In this document: positions 16,923-26,262 of the stretch, piece after piece
Position numbering within the stretch: position 1 is the stretch's first letter
How the letters are laid out: each line of letters starts with the position of its first letter
Origin: Curtobacterium sp. HSID17257
GTDB taxonomy: Bacteria > Actinomycetota > Actinomycetes > Actinomycetales > Microbacteriaceae
Direction: 5' to 3'
Assembly (NCBI RefSeq): GCF_003989515.1
Contig: NZ_RBLU01000001.1
Coordinates: forward strand, 62,001 to 126,000
Length of the DNA: 64,000 nucleotides
The notes under the pieces: generated by a model
Told to the model about the DNA's origin: nothing
What the model saw: the letters and a program-made list of their open reading frames with translations, nothing else
The model's database searches: none
Made by a program: the position numbers and the translations under genes

Positions 16923-17579
16923 GTGACCCCGACCGAGCTGTCCGTCGACGCCGCCGTCGAGCGGGCGGTGGCGCTCGCCGCGGGCTCCGGCCGCGCGGTC
17001 CTCGGCATCGCCGGAGCACCCGGAGCAGGCAAGTCGACCCTGGCCCGACGCATCGTCGCGGCGGTCGACGCGGCACACGGACCCGGCACCGCCGTGCAGG
17101 TCCCGATGGACGGCTTCCACCTGGCGAACGCCGCGCTCGACGCCCTCGGGCGGCACGACCGCAAGGGCGCGATCGACACCTTCGACGCCGCCGGCTACGT
17201 CGCCCTGGTCCGGCGCCTGGTCGCCCCCGACGACGGGACCGCTGCCGACGAGGTGGTCTGGGCGCCGGACTTCGACCGCCGCGTCGACGAACCCGTCGCG
17301 GGCAGCATCGCCGTCCCCCGGAGCACCAGGCTCGTCGTCTCCGAGGGCAACTACCTGCTCGACACCGACGCGCCCTGGTCCGCCCTGACCGACCTGTTCA
17401 CCGAGACCTGGGCGTGCGTCGTGGACGACCGGGTCCGCGTCGACCGTCTGGTGGGCCGGCACATGCGGCACGGACGCGACCACGAGGCGGCCCGCACCTG
17501 GGCGACGGAGGTCGACGGCGTGAACGCGGCGAGGGTCGCTGCCACGGTGGGGCGAGCCTCCAGGACGATCCGGACCTGA
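16923..17579 (+). CDS. P-loop nucleoside/nucleotide kinase-like protein
   Basis: This 218-residue protein has Walker A GAPGAGKST at residues 31-39, VPMDGFHL near 62 and SEGNYLL near 142. That pattern belongs to the uridine kinase/phosphoribulokinase/pantothenate kinase superfamily and to the FrcK/YggC group. The GTG at 16923 sits 6 bases after a CAGGAT hexamer, so it is probably leaderless. A sugar or nucleoside substrate is likely. Confidence 0.82.
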   Translation: MTPTELSVDAAVERAVALAAGSGRAVLGIAGAPGAGKSTLARRIVAAVDAAHGPGTAVQVPMDGFHLANAALDALGRHDRKGAIDTFDAAGYVALVRRLVAPDDGTAADEVVWAPDFDRRVDEPVAGSIAVPRSTRLVVSEGNYLLDTDAPWSALTDLFTETWACVVDDRVRVDRLVGRHMRHGRDHEAARTWATEVDGVNAARVAATVGRASRTIRT

Positions 17580-17622
17580 GCCGACCCGACCCGACCAGCA
17601 GCACCGAACGACAGGAGCGACC

Positions 17623-18456
17623 ATGACCATCGCCATCACCGGAGCCACCGGCAACATCGGCGGCGCCGTCGCCCGCGCGCTCGCCGCGGCGGGCACGCCG
17701 TTCCGCATGCTCGTGCGCGACCCGGCGCGCGCACCGGAGCTGCCCGGGGCCGAGGTCGCGGTCGCCTCGTACGCCGACGTCGACGCCTCCCGCGCCGCGC
17801 TCGAGGGCGTGGACCTCCTGCTCATGGTCTCCGGTGCCGAGGCGCAGGACCGCCTCGACCAGCACCGCGCGTTCGTGGGCGCGGCGGCCGACGCGGGCGT
17901 CGGGCACGTCGTCTACACGTCGTTCGTCGGGGCGGCGCCGGACGCGACCTTCACGCTCGGCCGCGACCACTGGGCCACGGAGCGCGCGATCGAGGAGACC
18001 CCGATGGCGCACACGTTTCTGCGGGACTCGTTCTACCTGGACTTCGTCGAGGACCTGGTCGGCGAGGACGGCGTGATCCGCGGACCGGCGGGCGTCGGTG
18101 CGATGGCCGCGGTCGCGCGGGCGGACGTCGCGCGGGTCGCGACCGAGGTGCTGCTGCACCCGTCGGACCACGTCGACCGGACGTACGAGCTGACCGGGCC
18201 GGAGGCGATCACCCTCGCCCAGGCGGCCGCGACCGTCTCCGAGGTGCGCGGCCGCGCGGTGACGTACCAGCCGGAGACGGTGGCGGAGGCGTACGCCTCG
18301 CGGGCGCGCTGGAACCCGGCGCCGTGGCAGGCGGATGCGTGGGTGAGCACCTACACGGCCATCGCGGAGGGCGCGTTGGCGCACGTCTCGACGGACGTCG
18401 AGCGGGTCACCGGTCGTCGTCCGCTGTCGCTGCGCGAGGTGCTGCAGGCGGGCTGA
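17623..18456 (+). CDS. SDR/NmrA-like NAD(P)-binding oxidoreductase
   Basis: This 277-residue protein opens with ITGATGNIGGAVARAL, an atypical-SDR Rossmann motif. It has VVYTSFVG around residue 96 and the layout of the NmrA/QOR2-like group that uses NADPH or senses it. AGGAGCG 5 bases before the ATG is a good ribosome site. It follows the kinase by 43 bases and may share its transcript. The reaction is unknown. Confidence 0.85.
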   Translation: MTIAITGATGNIGGAVARALAAAGTPFRMLVRDPARAPELPGAEVAVASYADVDASRAALEGVDLLLMVSGAEAQDRLDQHRAFVGAAADAGVGHVVYTSFVGAAPDATFTLGRDHWATERAIEETPMAHTFLRDSFYLDFVEDLVGEDGVIRGPAGVGAMAAVARADVARVATEVLLHPSDHVDRTYELTGPEAITLAQAAATVSEVRGRAVTYQPETVAEAYASRARWNPAPWQADAWVSTYTAIAEGALAHVSTDVERVTGRRPLSLREVLQAG

Positions 18457-19153
18457 CCTGCAGACGCCGACGCCGACCCTGGCGGATGCCCGGAGAACGG
18501 TCGTTCCCCCCGCGTTGTGGGTGTCGTGCCGGGACGTCCCACCTGGTTCACTGGCGTGGTTCCCGGCACTCGTGCCGGGGCCGCCGGAGCCTCCGTCGGG
18601 AGGCGACGGGTCGTCGTGTCTGGCTGTGTTCGGGTCACAGCCAGGCACCGCACCCCGGTGCGCCGCCGGGCGCTCCACGGCGGTCCGATCAGCGCTCGTC
18701 TGAGATGCACGGCCGCACCCCCGCGTACATTCGGTCGGGCTACCCTGCGGGACCCTGCCCGCGGGAGCCCGGATCCCTGTTCCCGGGCTGGTCTCGTCTG
18801 ACACGCAGCGTCGAACCCGACGGCGCCGTAGCGCGAGGGCGCCCGCCCCGGACCCGAACCGTCGGCGGCCGCCCTCGCACCCTCGGGGACGTCCTCGGGA
18901 GGCCTGCTGTCGAGCTGGTTGCGGGTGCTGCTGCGCGCCCGCCTCGCCCGGTGCGGGTGCTGCGGCACAACGGGAGGCACGTCGAACCACGTCCTTCCGT
19001 GGCGCGACGTGCAGACGGTTGTTCGGGAGCGCGTCGAACCACGTCCTCGAGTTCGGACCGTGCGACGGCGCGGACCGCGCCGCGGGTCGCGGGTCGCGCT
19101 GCGGGCTGCGGGCCGCGGGCCGCGCTGCGCTGCCGTGTGCCGCGCCGCGCGCG
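18457..19153. other. 697-bp gene-less region with three hairpins
   Basis: I find no convincing gene. Three stem-loops lie close together: CCCGGCAC-TC-GTGCCGGG at 18562-18579, GCCTCC-GTCG-GGAGGC at 18589-18604, and CTGGCTGTG-N7-CACAGCCAG at 18620-18644. The first may terminate the SDR transcript. Further right a 16-base direct repeat, CGTCGAACCACGTCCT, occurs at 18980 and 19032. The reading frames here lack family features and have composition like antisense of coding DNA. Confidence 0.5.
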
Positions 19154-20401
19154 TCAGCGCACGCGCCGGGCCGCGAGCGTCCCCGCGACGCCGAGCGCCA
19201 GCACCGCGACGAGCACGACGAGCAGCGGTGCCGTCCAGTTCCCGGTCGCCCCGTGCAGGGACCCGGCGACGAGCGGGCCCGCCGAGCCGATCAGGTACCC
19301 GCCGCCCTGCACGAACGCGGACATCCGGCGGGCGTCGTCGTCGCTCGTGACGATCCGCACGACGATGATGAACACGACGGTGATGCCCCCACCCTGTGCT
19401 GCGCCGCCGAGCACCGACCAGAGCAGCCAGAGCTGCGGCGCGAAGAGCAGCCCGAGGGGCATCGCGAGCCAGAGGAACGCGACCAGGGCGATGATCGCGC
19501 GGGGCCGCCAGCGGGTGGCGAGCACCGGGACGCCGAGCGCGCCGACGACCGCCAGGATCTGGAACACCGACGAGCTCGCGCCCGACGACTCCGCCGAGAA
19601 GCCGATCTCGTCGTGCAGCAGCGTCGGGATCCAGGCGGTCAGGGCGTAGTACGAGAACGCCTGGCCGCCGAACGCCAGCGTCAACCCCCAGGTGATGAGC
19701 CGACGCGAGGGGCGGACGGGCGTCGCCGCTGCCGACACCGTGCGGATCGATCCGGTCTCGGTCAGGAGCTCGACCGGTCCCGTCGCGACCACGGGTTCGC
19801 TCCGCACCGGCCGGAGCCAGGCCGCGCGCGCCCCGACCGCGTAGGTCCACGCCAGCCCGGCGACGACCGCGAAGACCGCCCAGACGGCGATCGCGACCGG
19901 CCACCCCCAGGCGGCGGCGATCGGCGCGGTGCCGAGCGAGGTGATCATCGACCCGACGTTGAGCGCCGACGTGTACACGCCGGTGACCAGCCCGACGCGT
20001 TCGGGGGAGATGTCGCGTCGGATGACCACCGGGATCACCACGTTGCCGATGGTGATGCCGATGCCGATCACCGCGGTACCGACGAGCAGCGACGCCGCCG
20101 ACGGGGTCGAGCGGACGATCGTCCCCGCGAGCACGATCACGAGCGCCAGGGACACCGCACGCTCCGGGTCGGCCTTCGCGATCACCCAGCTGGCGAACGG
20201 CGTCGCGAGCGAGAAACACAGCACCGGGATCGTCGTCAGGAGCCCGGCGATCGTCGCGGTCAGTCCGAGGTCCACCCGCAGGTCGCCGATCACCGGGGCC
20301 GGCGCCACGATCGGCCCGCGCAGGTTGAGGGCGATGAGGACGATCGCCGCCGGCAGCAGCCAGGCCGCGCCGCGGAACCCGCGACGGGCGACGGCGGTCA
20401 C
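19154..20401 (-). CDS. MFS transporter, CynX/NimT-like
   Basis: This 415-residue transporter has 12 predicted helices. LNLRGPIVAPAPVIGDLRVDLGL at the N terminus (residues 25-47) and the loop IGNVVIPVVIRRD match the cyanate/2-nitroimidazole transporter branch of MFS. It lies 10 bases after the HAD phosphatase gene on the same strand, so the two are probably co-transcribed. The substrate is unknown. Confidence 0.83.
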   Translation of the reverse strand: MTAVARRGFRGAAWLLPAAIVLIALNLRGPIVAPAPVIGDLRVDLGLTATIAGLLTTIPVLCFSLATPFASWVIAKADPERAVSLALVIVLAGTIVRSTPSAASLLVGTAVIGIGITIGNVVIPVVIRRDISPERVGLVTGVYTSALNVGSMITSLGTAPIAAAWGWPVAIAVWAVFAVVAGLAWTYAVGARAAWLRPVRSEPVVATGPVELLTETGSIRTVSAAATPVRPSRRLITWGLTLAFGGQAFSYYALTAWIPTLLHDEIGFSAESSGASSSVFQILAVVGALGVPVLATRWRPRAIIALVAFLWLAMPLGLLFAPQLWLLWSVLGGAAQGGGITVVFIIVVRIVTSDDDARRMSAFVQGGGYLIGSAGPLVAGSLHGATGNWTAPLLVVLVAVLALGVAGTLAARRVR

Positions 20402-20411
20402 CGGTGCCCGC

Positions 20412-21077
20412 TCACGCGGCGTCCGGCAGCAGGATCGGCAGCAGGTCGAGCGGGGTGGCGGCGCTGGCGACGGTGCCCTCGGCCTCGGCGGGGGAGCCGT
20501 ACCCCCACTCGGCGAAGACGACCGGCACGCCGTGCACGCGGGCGCCCTCGACGTCGTGCAGTCGGTCGCCGACGAGCACCGGGCGGCTCACGTCGTGGCC
20601 GGCGGCCTCGAGGCGGCGCAGGGCCTCGGCGACGACGTCGGCCTTGGCGCTCCGGACCTCGTCGTCGCTCGCGCCGGTGACGAAGTCGAAGTACCCGGTC
20701 AGGCCGTAGTGGTCGAGGATCACCGTGGCGGGGGTCTCGGGCTTGCTCGTCGCGGTCGACAGCGGCAGCCCGGCCTCGTGCAGGGTGCGCAGCACGACGT
20801 CGATGCCGGGGAACATCGCCGAGTCGAGGGCCCCGTGCGACAGGTAGTGCTCGCGGTACACGGCCAGGGTCCGCTCGGCGCCCGCGTCGTCCATCCCCAT
20901 CGCCGTGCGGAACGTGTCCATGATCGGCGGGCCGACGAACGACATCAGCGTCGCGTGGTCCGGCACGGGCACGCCGACCGTGCGGAAGGTGTGCGTCATG
21001 CTCTCGAGGATCCCCGGAGCGGAGTCGCTGATGGTCCCGTCGAGGTCGAACAGGATGGCGGTGTACGGGCGCGTCAT
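20412..21077 (-). CDS. HAD-superfamily phosphatase (phosphoglycolate phosphatase-like)
   Basis: This 221-residue protein has HAD motif I ILFDLDGTISDS (Asp11 and Asp13), motif II TATSKP, a Lys in RSAKADVV and motif IV VGDRLHDVEGA. The cap insertion after motif I resembles Gph/PgmB enzymes. It hydrolyses a small phosphate ester in the cytoplasm, perhaps as a housekeeping repair phosphatase. Confidence 0.88.
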   Translation of the reverse strand: MTRPYTAILFDLDGTISDSAPGILESMTHTFRTVGVPVPDHATLMSFVGPPIMDTFRTAMGMDDAGAERTLAVYREHYLSHGALDSAMFPGIDVVLRTLHEAGLPLSTATSKPETPATVILDHYGLTGYFDFVTGASDDEVRSAKADVVAEALRRLEAAGHDVSRPVLVGDRLHDVEGARVHGVPVVFAEWGYGSPAEAEGTVASAATPLDLLPILLPDAA

Positions 21078-21187
21078 GTCCTGACCAGCCTAGTCGGGGC
21101 GGTGTGACCGGCCGCGGGGCGGGCCGGTGGGCGCGCAGGGCGGTGGGGCGAGCCTCCCGGCCGGTGCCGAGCGCGCCACGCGACCGC

Positions 21188-21883
21188 TCAGAACAGGCGG
21201 GTGTGCCCGCCCTCGATGCCGCGCATCGCGTCGTAGTCGAGCACGAGGACGCGGATCCCGCGGTCCTCGGCCAGGGTGCGGGCCTGTGGAGCGACCGTCT
21301 GCGCGGCCAGCACGCCCTGCACCGGCCGCAGGTGCGGGTCGCGGTTCATCAGCTCGAGGTACCGGGTGAGCTGCTCGACCGCGTCGATGTTGGCGTTGCG
21401 CTTCATCTCGACCGCGACGCTCGCGCCCGCGTCGTCCCGCGCCAGGATGTCGACCGGACCGATCGCCGTCATGTACTCGCGGCGGACGAGCGTGTGCCCG
21501 TCGCCGAGGAGCTCGATCTGCTCCGCCAGGAGTTGCTGCAGGTGCGCCTCGACGCCGTCCTTCACCAGGCCGGGGTCGACGCCGAGGTCGTGGGCCTCGT
21601 CCGCGATCACCTCGTACAGGCTGACGATGAGCTTGTCCTGCGTCTTCTTCTGCGTGACGGTCCAGACCTGGGTGATGCCGGCGCTCGCCTGCTCCTCGTC
21701 GGGCTCGGTCATCTCGATCGAGCACGGCGGGCTCATCCAGTTCAGCGGCTTGTAGCTGCCGCCGTCCGAGTGGACGAGCAGCGAGCCGTCCGCCTTGAGC
21801 ATGAGCAGGCGGGTCGCGAGCGGCAGGTGGGCCGACAGGCGTCCGGCGTAGTCGACGGAGCAGCGGGCGATGACGAGACGCAC
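21188..21883 (-). CDS. nucS: NucS/EndoMS mismatch-specific endonuclease
   Basis: This 231-residue protein matches NucS throughout. It has an N-terminal beta domain ([16 protein letters not shown]) and a C-terminal RecB-like nuclease with GPVDILARD and VAVEMKRNA, which contribute the metal-binding Asp, Glu and Lys. In actinobacteria lacking MutS/MutL, NucS cuts both strands at mismatches and interacts with the beta clamp through its C terminus. Its presence supports the actinobacterial assignment. Confidence 0.92.
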   Translation of the reverse strand: MRLVIARCSVDYAGRLSAHLPLATRLLMLKADGSLLVHSDGGSYKPLNWMSPPCSIEMTEPDEEQASAGITQVWTVTQKKTQDKLIVSLYEVIADEAHDLGVDPGLVKDGVEAHLQQLLAEQIELLGDGHTLVRREYMTAIGPVDILARDDAGASVAVEMKRNANIDAVEQLTRYLELMNRDPHLRPVQGVLAAQTVAPQARTLAEDRGIRVLVLDYDAMRGIEGGHTRLF

Positions 21884-21892
21884 CCGGCGATC

Positions 21893-23293
21893 CTAACGGT
21901 CGGCGCGCGTTCCGCCCGACGCTGCCGGGTCCGCCATCGTGTCGTCCGTCCCGGCCGGGAGGCGCGACCCGCCCTCGTCGTGCTGCCGCGCGTCCGGCTG
22001 CTGGTCACCTGCCACCCCGTGGTCGCCGCCGTCTCCCCGGCCACCGTGGTCGCCCCGGCCTGCGCGTCGCTTCCGCAGGGTCTCCGCCGCTGCGCCGGTC
22101 TCACGGGCCGCACCCGACGCCAGGCCGGCCGCGATGATGAACACGAACACCACGAGCAGGGCGCCGAGCAGGCCGATGTGCTCGCCGAGGAACCCGATCA
22201 GCGGGGGACCGGCGAGGAACGCCACGTAGCCGATGGTCGCCACCGCGCTGACCTTGAGCGCTGCCGAGCGGGGGTCGTCGGCCGCGGCAGACATGCCCAT
22301 CGGGAAGCCGAGGCTCGCCCCGAGCCCCCAGAGCACCACGCCGACGATCGCGATCGGGATCACGTCGACGAAGATGAGCAGGCCGAGGCCGACCACGGCG
22401 ACGGCGGCGCTGACGCGGAGCACGGGCACCCGGCCGAACCGGTCGATGAGCGGGCTGCCGGCGATGCGTCCGGCGGTCATCGCCGCGAGGAACACCGTGA
22501 GCACCGCGGACCCCGCGGCGTTGTCGAGCCCGTGGCCGTCGATCATGGCGAGGGGCAGCCAGTCGTTCGCGGAGCCCTCGGCCAGCGCCATGCCGAGCAC
22601 GATGACCCCGATGAGGAGCGTCGACGGCTGTGCCCAGACCTGCCGGCGCGTGAGCTGCACCGGAGTCGGGCTGGTCGCGGTGGACTCGTGCTCCTCGTAC
22701 CGGTGCTCGTCGCCGAAGCGCGAGGCCGCGGCGAGCATGACCAGGCAGACCACGACGCCGAGCACGGCGAAGTGCAGGACGACCGGCACCTCGAGCTTCT
22801 CGGTGAGCGCGCCGAGGCCGGCCCCGGCGAGCGTGCCGACGCTGAACGCCGCGTGGAAGAGCGGCATGATCGTGCGTCCGCCGGCCTTCTCGGCGGCGGC
22901 GCCGGAGACGTTCATCGACACGTCGACCAGACCGTTGCCGAACCCGAACGCGATGAGGCCGACCCAGATCGCCGCGAAGCCCCAGCCGTAGGTGACGGCC
23001 AAGCCCGCGAAGACGAGGCCGACCGCGAGGCAGACCGAGGCCACCTGCACACCCCGGCGTGCACCGACCTTCGCGACGATGTGGCCGGCGAAGGTCAGGC
23101 CACCGATCGAGCCGACCGCCATGCCGAGCACGAGCAGGCCCATCTCGAAGGTGGAGGCACCGAGGGAGTCGCGCACGCTCGGGATGCGTCCGAGCCAGGT
23201 CGCGATGGCCAGGCCGGACAGCGTGAAGGCCACGAAGACCGCGATGATCCAGGTGCGGGTCGTCGGGGCGGATCGGGTGGACGTCGTCGTCAT
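21893..23293 (-). CDS. MFS transporter (fucose-permease/YbjJ-like)
   Basis: This 466-residue protein has 12 predicted membrane segments, including ATWLGRIPSVRDSLGAS and VDVSMNVSGAAAE, characteristic of the YbjJ/FucP-like MFS branch. The last 60 residues are a hydrophilic Gly/Asp/His-rich tail of low complexity. It is divergent from a LacI regulator across a 22-bp palindrome, so a sugar or related effector probably induces it. Confidence 0.85.
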   Translation of the reverse strand: MTTTSTRSAPTTRTWIIAVFVAFTLSGLAIATWLGRIPSVRDSLGASTFEMGLLVLGMAVGSIGGLTFAGHIVAKVGARRGVQVASVCLAVGLVFAGLAVTYGWGFAAIWVGLIAFGFGNGLVDVSMNVSGAAAEKAGGRTIMPLFHAAFSVGTLAGAGLGALTEKLEVPVVLHFAVLGVVVCLVMLAAASRFGDEHRYEEHESTATSPTPVQLTRRQVWAQPSTLLIGVIVLGMALAEGSANDWLPLAMIDGHGLDNAAGSAVLTVFLAAMTAGRIAGSPLIDRFGRVPVLRVSAAVAVVGLGLLIFVDVIPIAIVGVVLWGLGASLGFPMGMSAAADDPRSAALKVSAVATIGYVAFLAGPPLIGFLGEHIGLLGALLVVFVFIIAAGLASGAARETGAAAETLRKRRAGRGDHGGRGDGGDHGVAGDQQPDARQHDEGGSRLPAGTDDTMADPAASGGTRADR

Positions 23294-23371
23294 GCGGAGC
23301 TTTCCGGTCTCGTGCTGGTCGTGGCGGTCGCCGGTCGGAGGGTTCCTGGTCGGATGCCCGCCTCCGGCTGT

Positions 23372-23393
23372 CCGGTCGAATCGATTCGACCGG
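23372..23393. promoter_or_regulatory. 22-bp perfect palindrome, LacI-type operator
   Basis: CCGGTCGAATCGATTCGACC plus GG is perfectly self-complementary with the central CG expected of LacI-family sites. It lies in the 124-bp space between the MFS gene and the lacI-like gene, 10 bases upstream of the TACGCT hexamer of the regulator. It should control both genes. Confidence 0.72.
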
Positions 23394-23417
23394 ATCGTGT
23401 GACTACGCTAACGGGCG

Positions 23418-24563
23418 ATGGACCACCCGGCAACAGCACCCGGCGCGTCCGGGGCGACGAACCCCCGCGACCACGCCGACGGTCCGGCGCGCCGTGGGCC
23501 GAGGCCGACCCTCGCCGCGGTCGCACGGGCAGCGGGCGTCGCGCCCTCGACCGCGTCCCTCGCCTTCAGCGGTGCGGGGCCGGTCTCCGACGATGCGAAG
23601 GCCCGCGTGCTCGCCGCCGCCGCCGAGCTCGGCTACGGGGGTCCCGACCCTCGGGCACGCTCGCTCCGCCGGGGCCGCTCCGGGGTCATCGGCGTGGTGA
23701 TGGACGAGCGCCTGAGCGACGCCTTCCGCGACCCGGTGAACGTCCTGACGCTCGACGGCATCGCCGAGGTCGCGGGCGAGGCCGGTGCCTCCCTGCTCCT
23801 CGTGCGCAGCCCCCTCGACGACGAGCACGGTGCCGGACCGATCGTCGACGCCCCGATGGACGCCGTGGTCCTGGTCGGGTGCAACGTCCGGATCGACCCC
23901 GCCGTCGCCGTGCTCCGTCGTCGGCAGATCCCCGTCGTCGCGATCGAGGCGGACGACATCGAGGGTGCCGTGCCCGTCCAGCTCGACAACCGCGAGGCCT
24001 CGCACCGGGCTGCGTCGTACCTCGCCGACCTCGGTCACACCGCCGTGACGATCGTGACCCTGCCGCTCGACGCCGAGCGGCGCTGCGGTCCGGTCGATGC
24101 CGTCCGCGAGGCGTCGGGCGTCGCCCACACGACGCTCGAGCGGCTCCGCGGCGTCCGTGAGGTCTACCCGGACGCGCCCGCGATCGAAGCCGCGGGGAGT
24201 TCGGTCGAGGACGGCCGGGTCGCCGGGCGGACGCTGTTCGCGCCAGGGGCGCCCACGCCCACAGCGGTCGTGGCGCAGAGCGACCTGCTCGCCGTCGGGG
24301 TCGTCTCGGCAGCGCTCGACGCCGGACTCCGGGTGCCCGAGGACGTCAGCGTCATCGGGTTCGACGGCATCACCGTGGACGACAGCCTGCTCCACCGGTC
24401 GCCGATCCGGCAGCTCACGACCCTGGTGCAGCCGTTCGAGCAGAAGGGTCGGGCTGCCGCACGCGCGGCACTCGCGATGCTCGAGGGGGCCGAACCGCAG
24501 CCGGCGGCCTTCCGGTCGGAGCTGCGGATCGGCGACACGACGGGGCCGGTGCGCCGGGCCTGA
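23418..24563 (+). CDS. LacI-family transcriptional regulator
   Basis: This 381-residue protein begins with an unusually long Pro/Arg tail, followed by the LacI helix-turn-helix PTLAAVARAAGVAPSTASLAF at about residues 30-50. A periplasmic-binding-protein-like effector domain follows (GVIGVVMDERL to PEDVSVIGFDGI). The hinge region after the HTH has VSDDAKARVLAAAAELGY. TACGCT at 23404-23409 suggests a leaderless mRNA. It presumably binds the palindrome at 23372 and represses itself and the divergent transporter. Confidence 0.9.
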   Translation: MDHPATAPGASGATNPRDHADGPARRGPRPTLAAVARAAGVAPSTASLAFSGAGPVSDDAKARVLAAAAELGYGGPDPRARSLRRGRSGVIGVVMDERLSDAFRDPVNVLTLDGIAEVAGEAGASLLLVRSPLDDEHGAGPIVDAPMDAVVLVGCNVRIDPAVAVLRRRQIPVVAIEADDIEGAVPVQLDNREASHRAASYLADLGHTAVTIVTLPLDAERRCGPVDAVREASGVAHTTLERLRGVREVYPDAPAIEAAGSSVEDGRVAGRTLFAPGAPTPTAVVAQSDLLAVGVVSAALDAGLRVPEDVSVIGFDGITVDDSLLHRSPIRQLTTLVQPFEQKGRAAARAALAMLEGAEPQPAAFRSELRIGDTTGPVRRA

Positions 24564-24576
24564 GCCCGTCGGTGGG

Positions 24577-24975
24577 CTACGAGCCCGACGTGCCGCTCGT
24601 GGCGATGCCGGCTGCGCCGATGCCGATCACGACGATCAGGAACAGCGCCCACCCCACGACGAACAGTCCGTTCAGGATCAGACCGGTGACGGCCATCCCA
24701 CGCCCTGCGGGTTCCTTCCGGAGACCCACGATGCCGAGGACGAACCCGACGAGCGGCACGAGGAAGGTGAAGCCGAGGACGATCGATACGAGGCCGAGCA
24801 CCATGCTCGTGATGCTGAGGCCACGGGGCGGAGCCGGCTGGAATCCCACGGTGACGTGCGTCGGCTGCCCGTACTGCTGCGCCTGCGCGTACTGCGGCGG
24901 CTGCTGCGCGTACTGCGGCTGGTGCTGGCCCTGGCGCCCCTGGCCCCCCTGGCCCGGGTACTGGTCATGGCTCAT
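24577..24975 (-). CDS. DUF4190-domain membrane protein
   Basis: This 132-residue protein has a Gln/Tyr/Gly/Pro-rich N-terminal cytoplasmic tail (about residues 1-50). Two membrane helices follow, containing SITSMVLGLVSIVL and AVTGLILNGLFVVGW, as in DUF4190 proteins of actinobacteria. The second of two ATGs in that stretch (24975) is used here because it begins the typical MSHDQYPGQ tail. The function is unknown; family members are often cell-envelope associated. Confidence 0.75.
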   Translation of the reverse strand: MSHDQYPGQGGQGRQGQHQPQYAQQPPQYAQAQQYGQPTHVTVGFQPAPPRGLSITSMVLGLVSIVLGFTFLVPLVGFVLGIVGLRKEPAGRGMAVTGLILNGLFVVGWALFLIVVIGIGAAGIATSGTSGS

Positions 24976-25082
24976 CGGTCGTCCCCCGCATCGAGTCGGC
25001 TGTCGCGTGCTCCAACGGTACCGGACCTTCGACACGGACTCAGGGCGTCCGTGACACCGACCCTGCCGCTTCCGCCGCGCCG

Positions 25083-26219
25083 TCAGGCGCACTCGGAGCG
25101 GACGAAGGTGGCGAATCCGGGGATCGTGAATTCGAGCATTCCCCGGTCGGCTGGTTGGATCAGCCCCTTGTCGATGAGCCTCGCCCGTGGCGTCGAGAGC
25201 TGGTTCGTCCCGGTGCCCAGCGCCGCCGCGATCGACGACCGGGACGTCGGTCCGTCGCCGAGTCCGGCCATGGCGGTCAGCATGCGCCGTTCCGAGCTCG
25301 AGCAGGTGGACCATCGCGCCCGGAAGAGGGCTTCGAGGTCTGCCTGCATCGAACGGTGTCCGGTCTCGACGGCGACGACGTCGATGACCGCGCCTGGGTC
25401 GGGTCGCCCTGCCGCCGTCCACGCGGAGTCGGCGATGAGCTGGACGGAGTACGGGTAGCCCTGAGCGATCGACAGGGCCCGGCTGACGGCCTCTTGTGTC
25501 CACTGCACCCCGAGGAGACGAGCTGGCCCGACCAGGGCGATCTCCTCTGCGACACTGTCCAGGGCACCGAGCGGCCGGTAGGCGAGGCGCTCGCTGAAGG
25601 TGACGATCTCCGCAATGGTCTCCGGTGCGTTCGGAAGGCCGGCCGCGAACACCGCCGCTGGGACGTCTGCGCCCTCGGCCTGGAGATGTTGCCAGGCGTA
25701 AACCAATGTCCGGAGGCCGGCTGCGTCCGCCGACTGGATCTCGTCGACGAGGATCACCAGCGGTCGCTCGGTGGTGGCCGCGCGGATGACGTCCTCGAAC
25801 GCGCGGGCTCCCGCGGGGGCGTTCCCGTCCTCCCGAGCAGCAGGTCGGAAGGTACCGGTTGCGCTCGCGAACCCTGGAACCCCGAGTGAGAGCCGGACTG
25901 AGTCGACCTTGTCACCGAGCGCCGTGCCGTCCGTGTCAGCGGTCCGCCGCAACTCGTCGACGATCTGGCCGATGAGCCCCTGGGGCTCACCCGCTGTCAC
26001 CCACACGGTGTCCGCTCCACGGAGGACAGCCCGGCGTTGGTACTCGCGGAGCAAGGAGGTCTTGCCGAAGCCACGAGCGGCGTGGTCGACGCGGATCCGA
26101 CCCACAAGACGGCGGAGGTCGACGAGGACGGACAGGCGCTCGTCCAGCTCGGCAAGTTGGTGGGCGCGACCAGGAACAGCGCGGGCTATCTCGCCAGGTG
26201 TGTAGGGGCTCGGCTGCAT
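25083..26219 (-). CDS. stand-alone AAA ATPase with winged-helix-like C terminus
   Basis: This 378-residue protein has Walker A ARGFGKTS at 48-55 (the first Gly of the canonical motif is replaced) and Walker B LVILVDEIQ with Asp158 and Glu159. A sensor-like segment follows at about 190-200. The C-terminal 90 residues look like a winged helix (RSSIAAALGTGTNQLSTPRARLIDKGL). The layout resembles ORC1/Cdc6-like or AAA_16 proteins. A 26-bp dyad stands directly upstream. It may be an autoregulated mobile-element or defence ATPase, but no partner gene is visible. Confidence 0.72.
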   Translation of the reverse strand: MQPSPYTPGEIARAVPGRAHQLAELDERLSVLVDLRRLVGRIRVDHAARGFGKTSLLREYQRRAVLRGADTVWVTAGEPQGLIGQIVDELRRTADTDGTALGDKVDSVRLSLGVPGFASATGTFRPAAREDGNAPAGARAFEDVIRAATTERPLVILVDEIQSADAAGLRTLVYAWQHLQAEGADVPAAVFAAGLPNAPETIAEIVTFSERLAYRPLGALDSVAEEIALVGPARLLGVQWTQEAVSRALSIAQGYPYSVQLIADSAWTAAGRPDPGAVIDVVAVETGHRSMQADLEALFRARWSTCSSSERRMLTAMAGLGDGPTSRSSIAAALGTGTNQLSTPRARLIDKGLIQPADRGMLEFTIPGFATFVRSECA

Positions 26220-26234
26220 GGTCCTCCGATGATC

Positions 26235-26260
26235 TGTTATGAAAGACGTCGTTCATAACA
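26235..26260. promoter_or_regulatory. dyad TGTTATGAA-N8-TTCATAACA, operator of the ATPase gene
   Basis: A perfect 9-base inverted repeat with an 8-base spacer begins 16 bases upstream of the ATPase ATG and is the AT-richest spot nearby. Its position between the flippase stop and the ATPase start fits an operator overlapping the ATPase promoter. Confidence 0.6.
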
Positions 26261-26262
26261 AA

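Noticed and set aside
19019..20680. A 553-codon forward frame across the CynX-like MFS and HAD genes
   Set aside because: It is antisense to two well-supported genes and has shadow-type composition rich in Arg, Gly and Asp.
21104..24160. A very long forward open frame (1018 codons) over the NucS/MFS/LacI region
   Set aside because: It is antisense to NucS and the MFS gene and overlaps LacI in another frame. Its product is Arg/Gly/His/Asp-rich without family motifs, as expected of GC-rich shadow frames.
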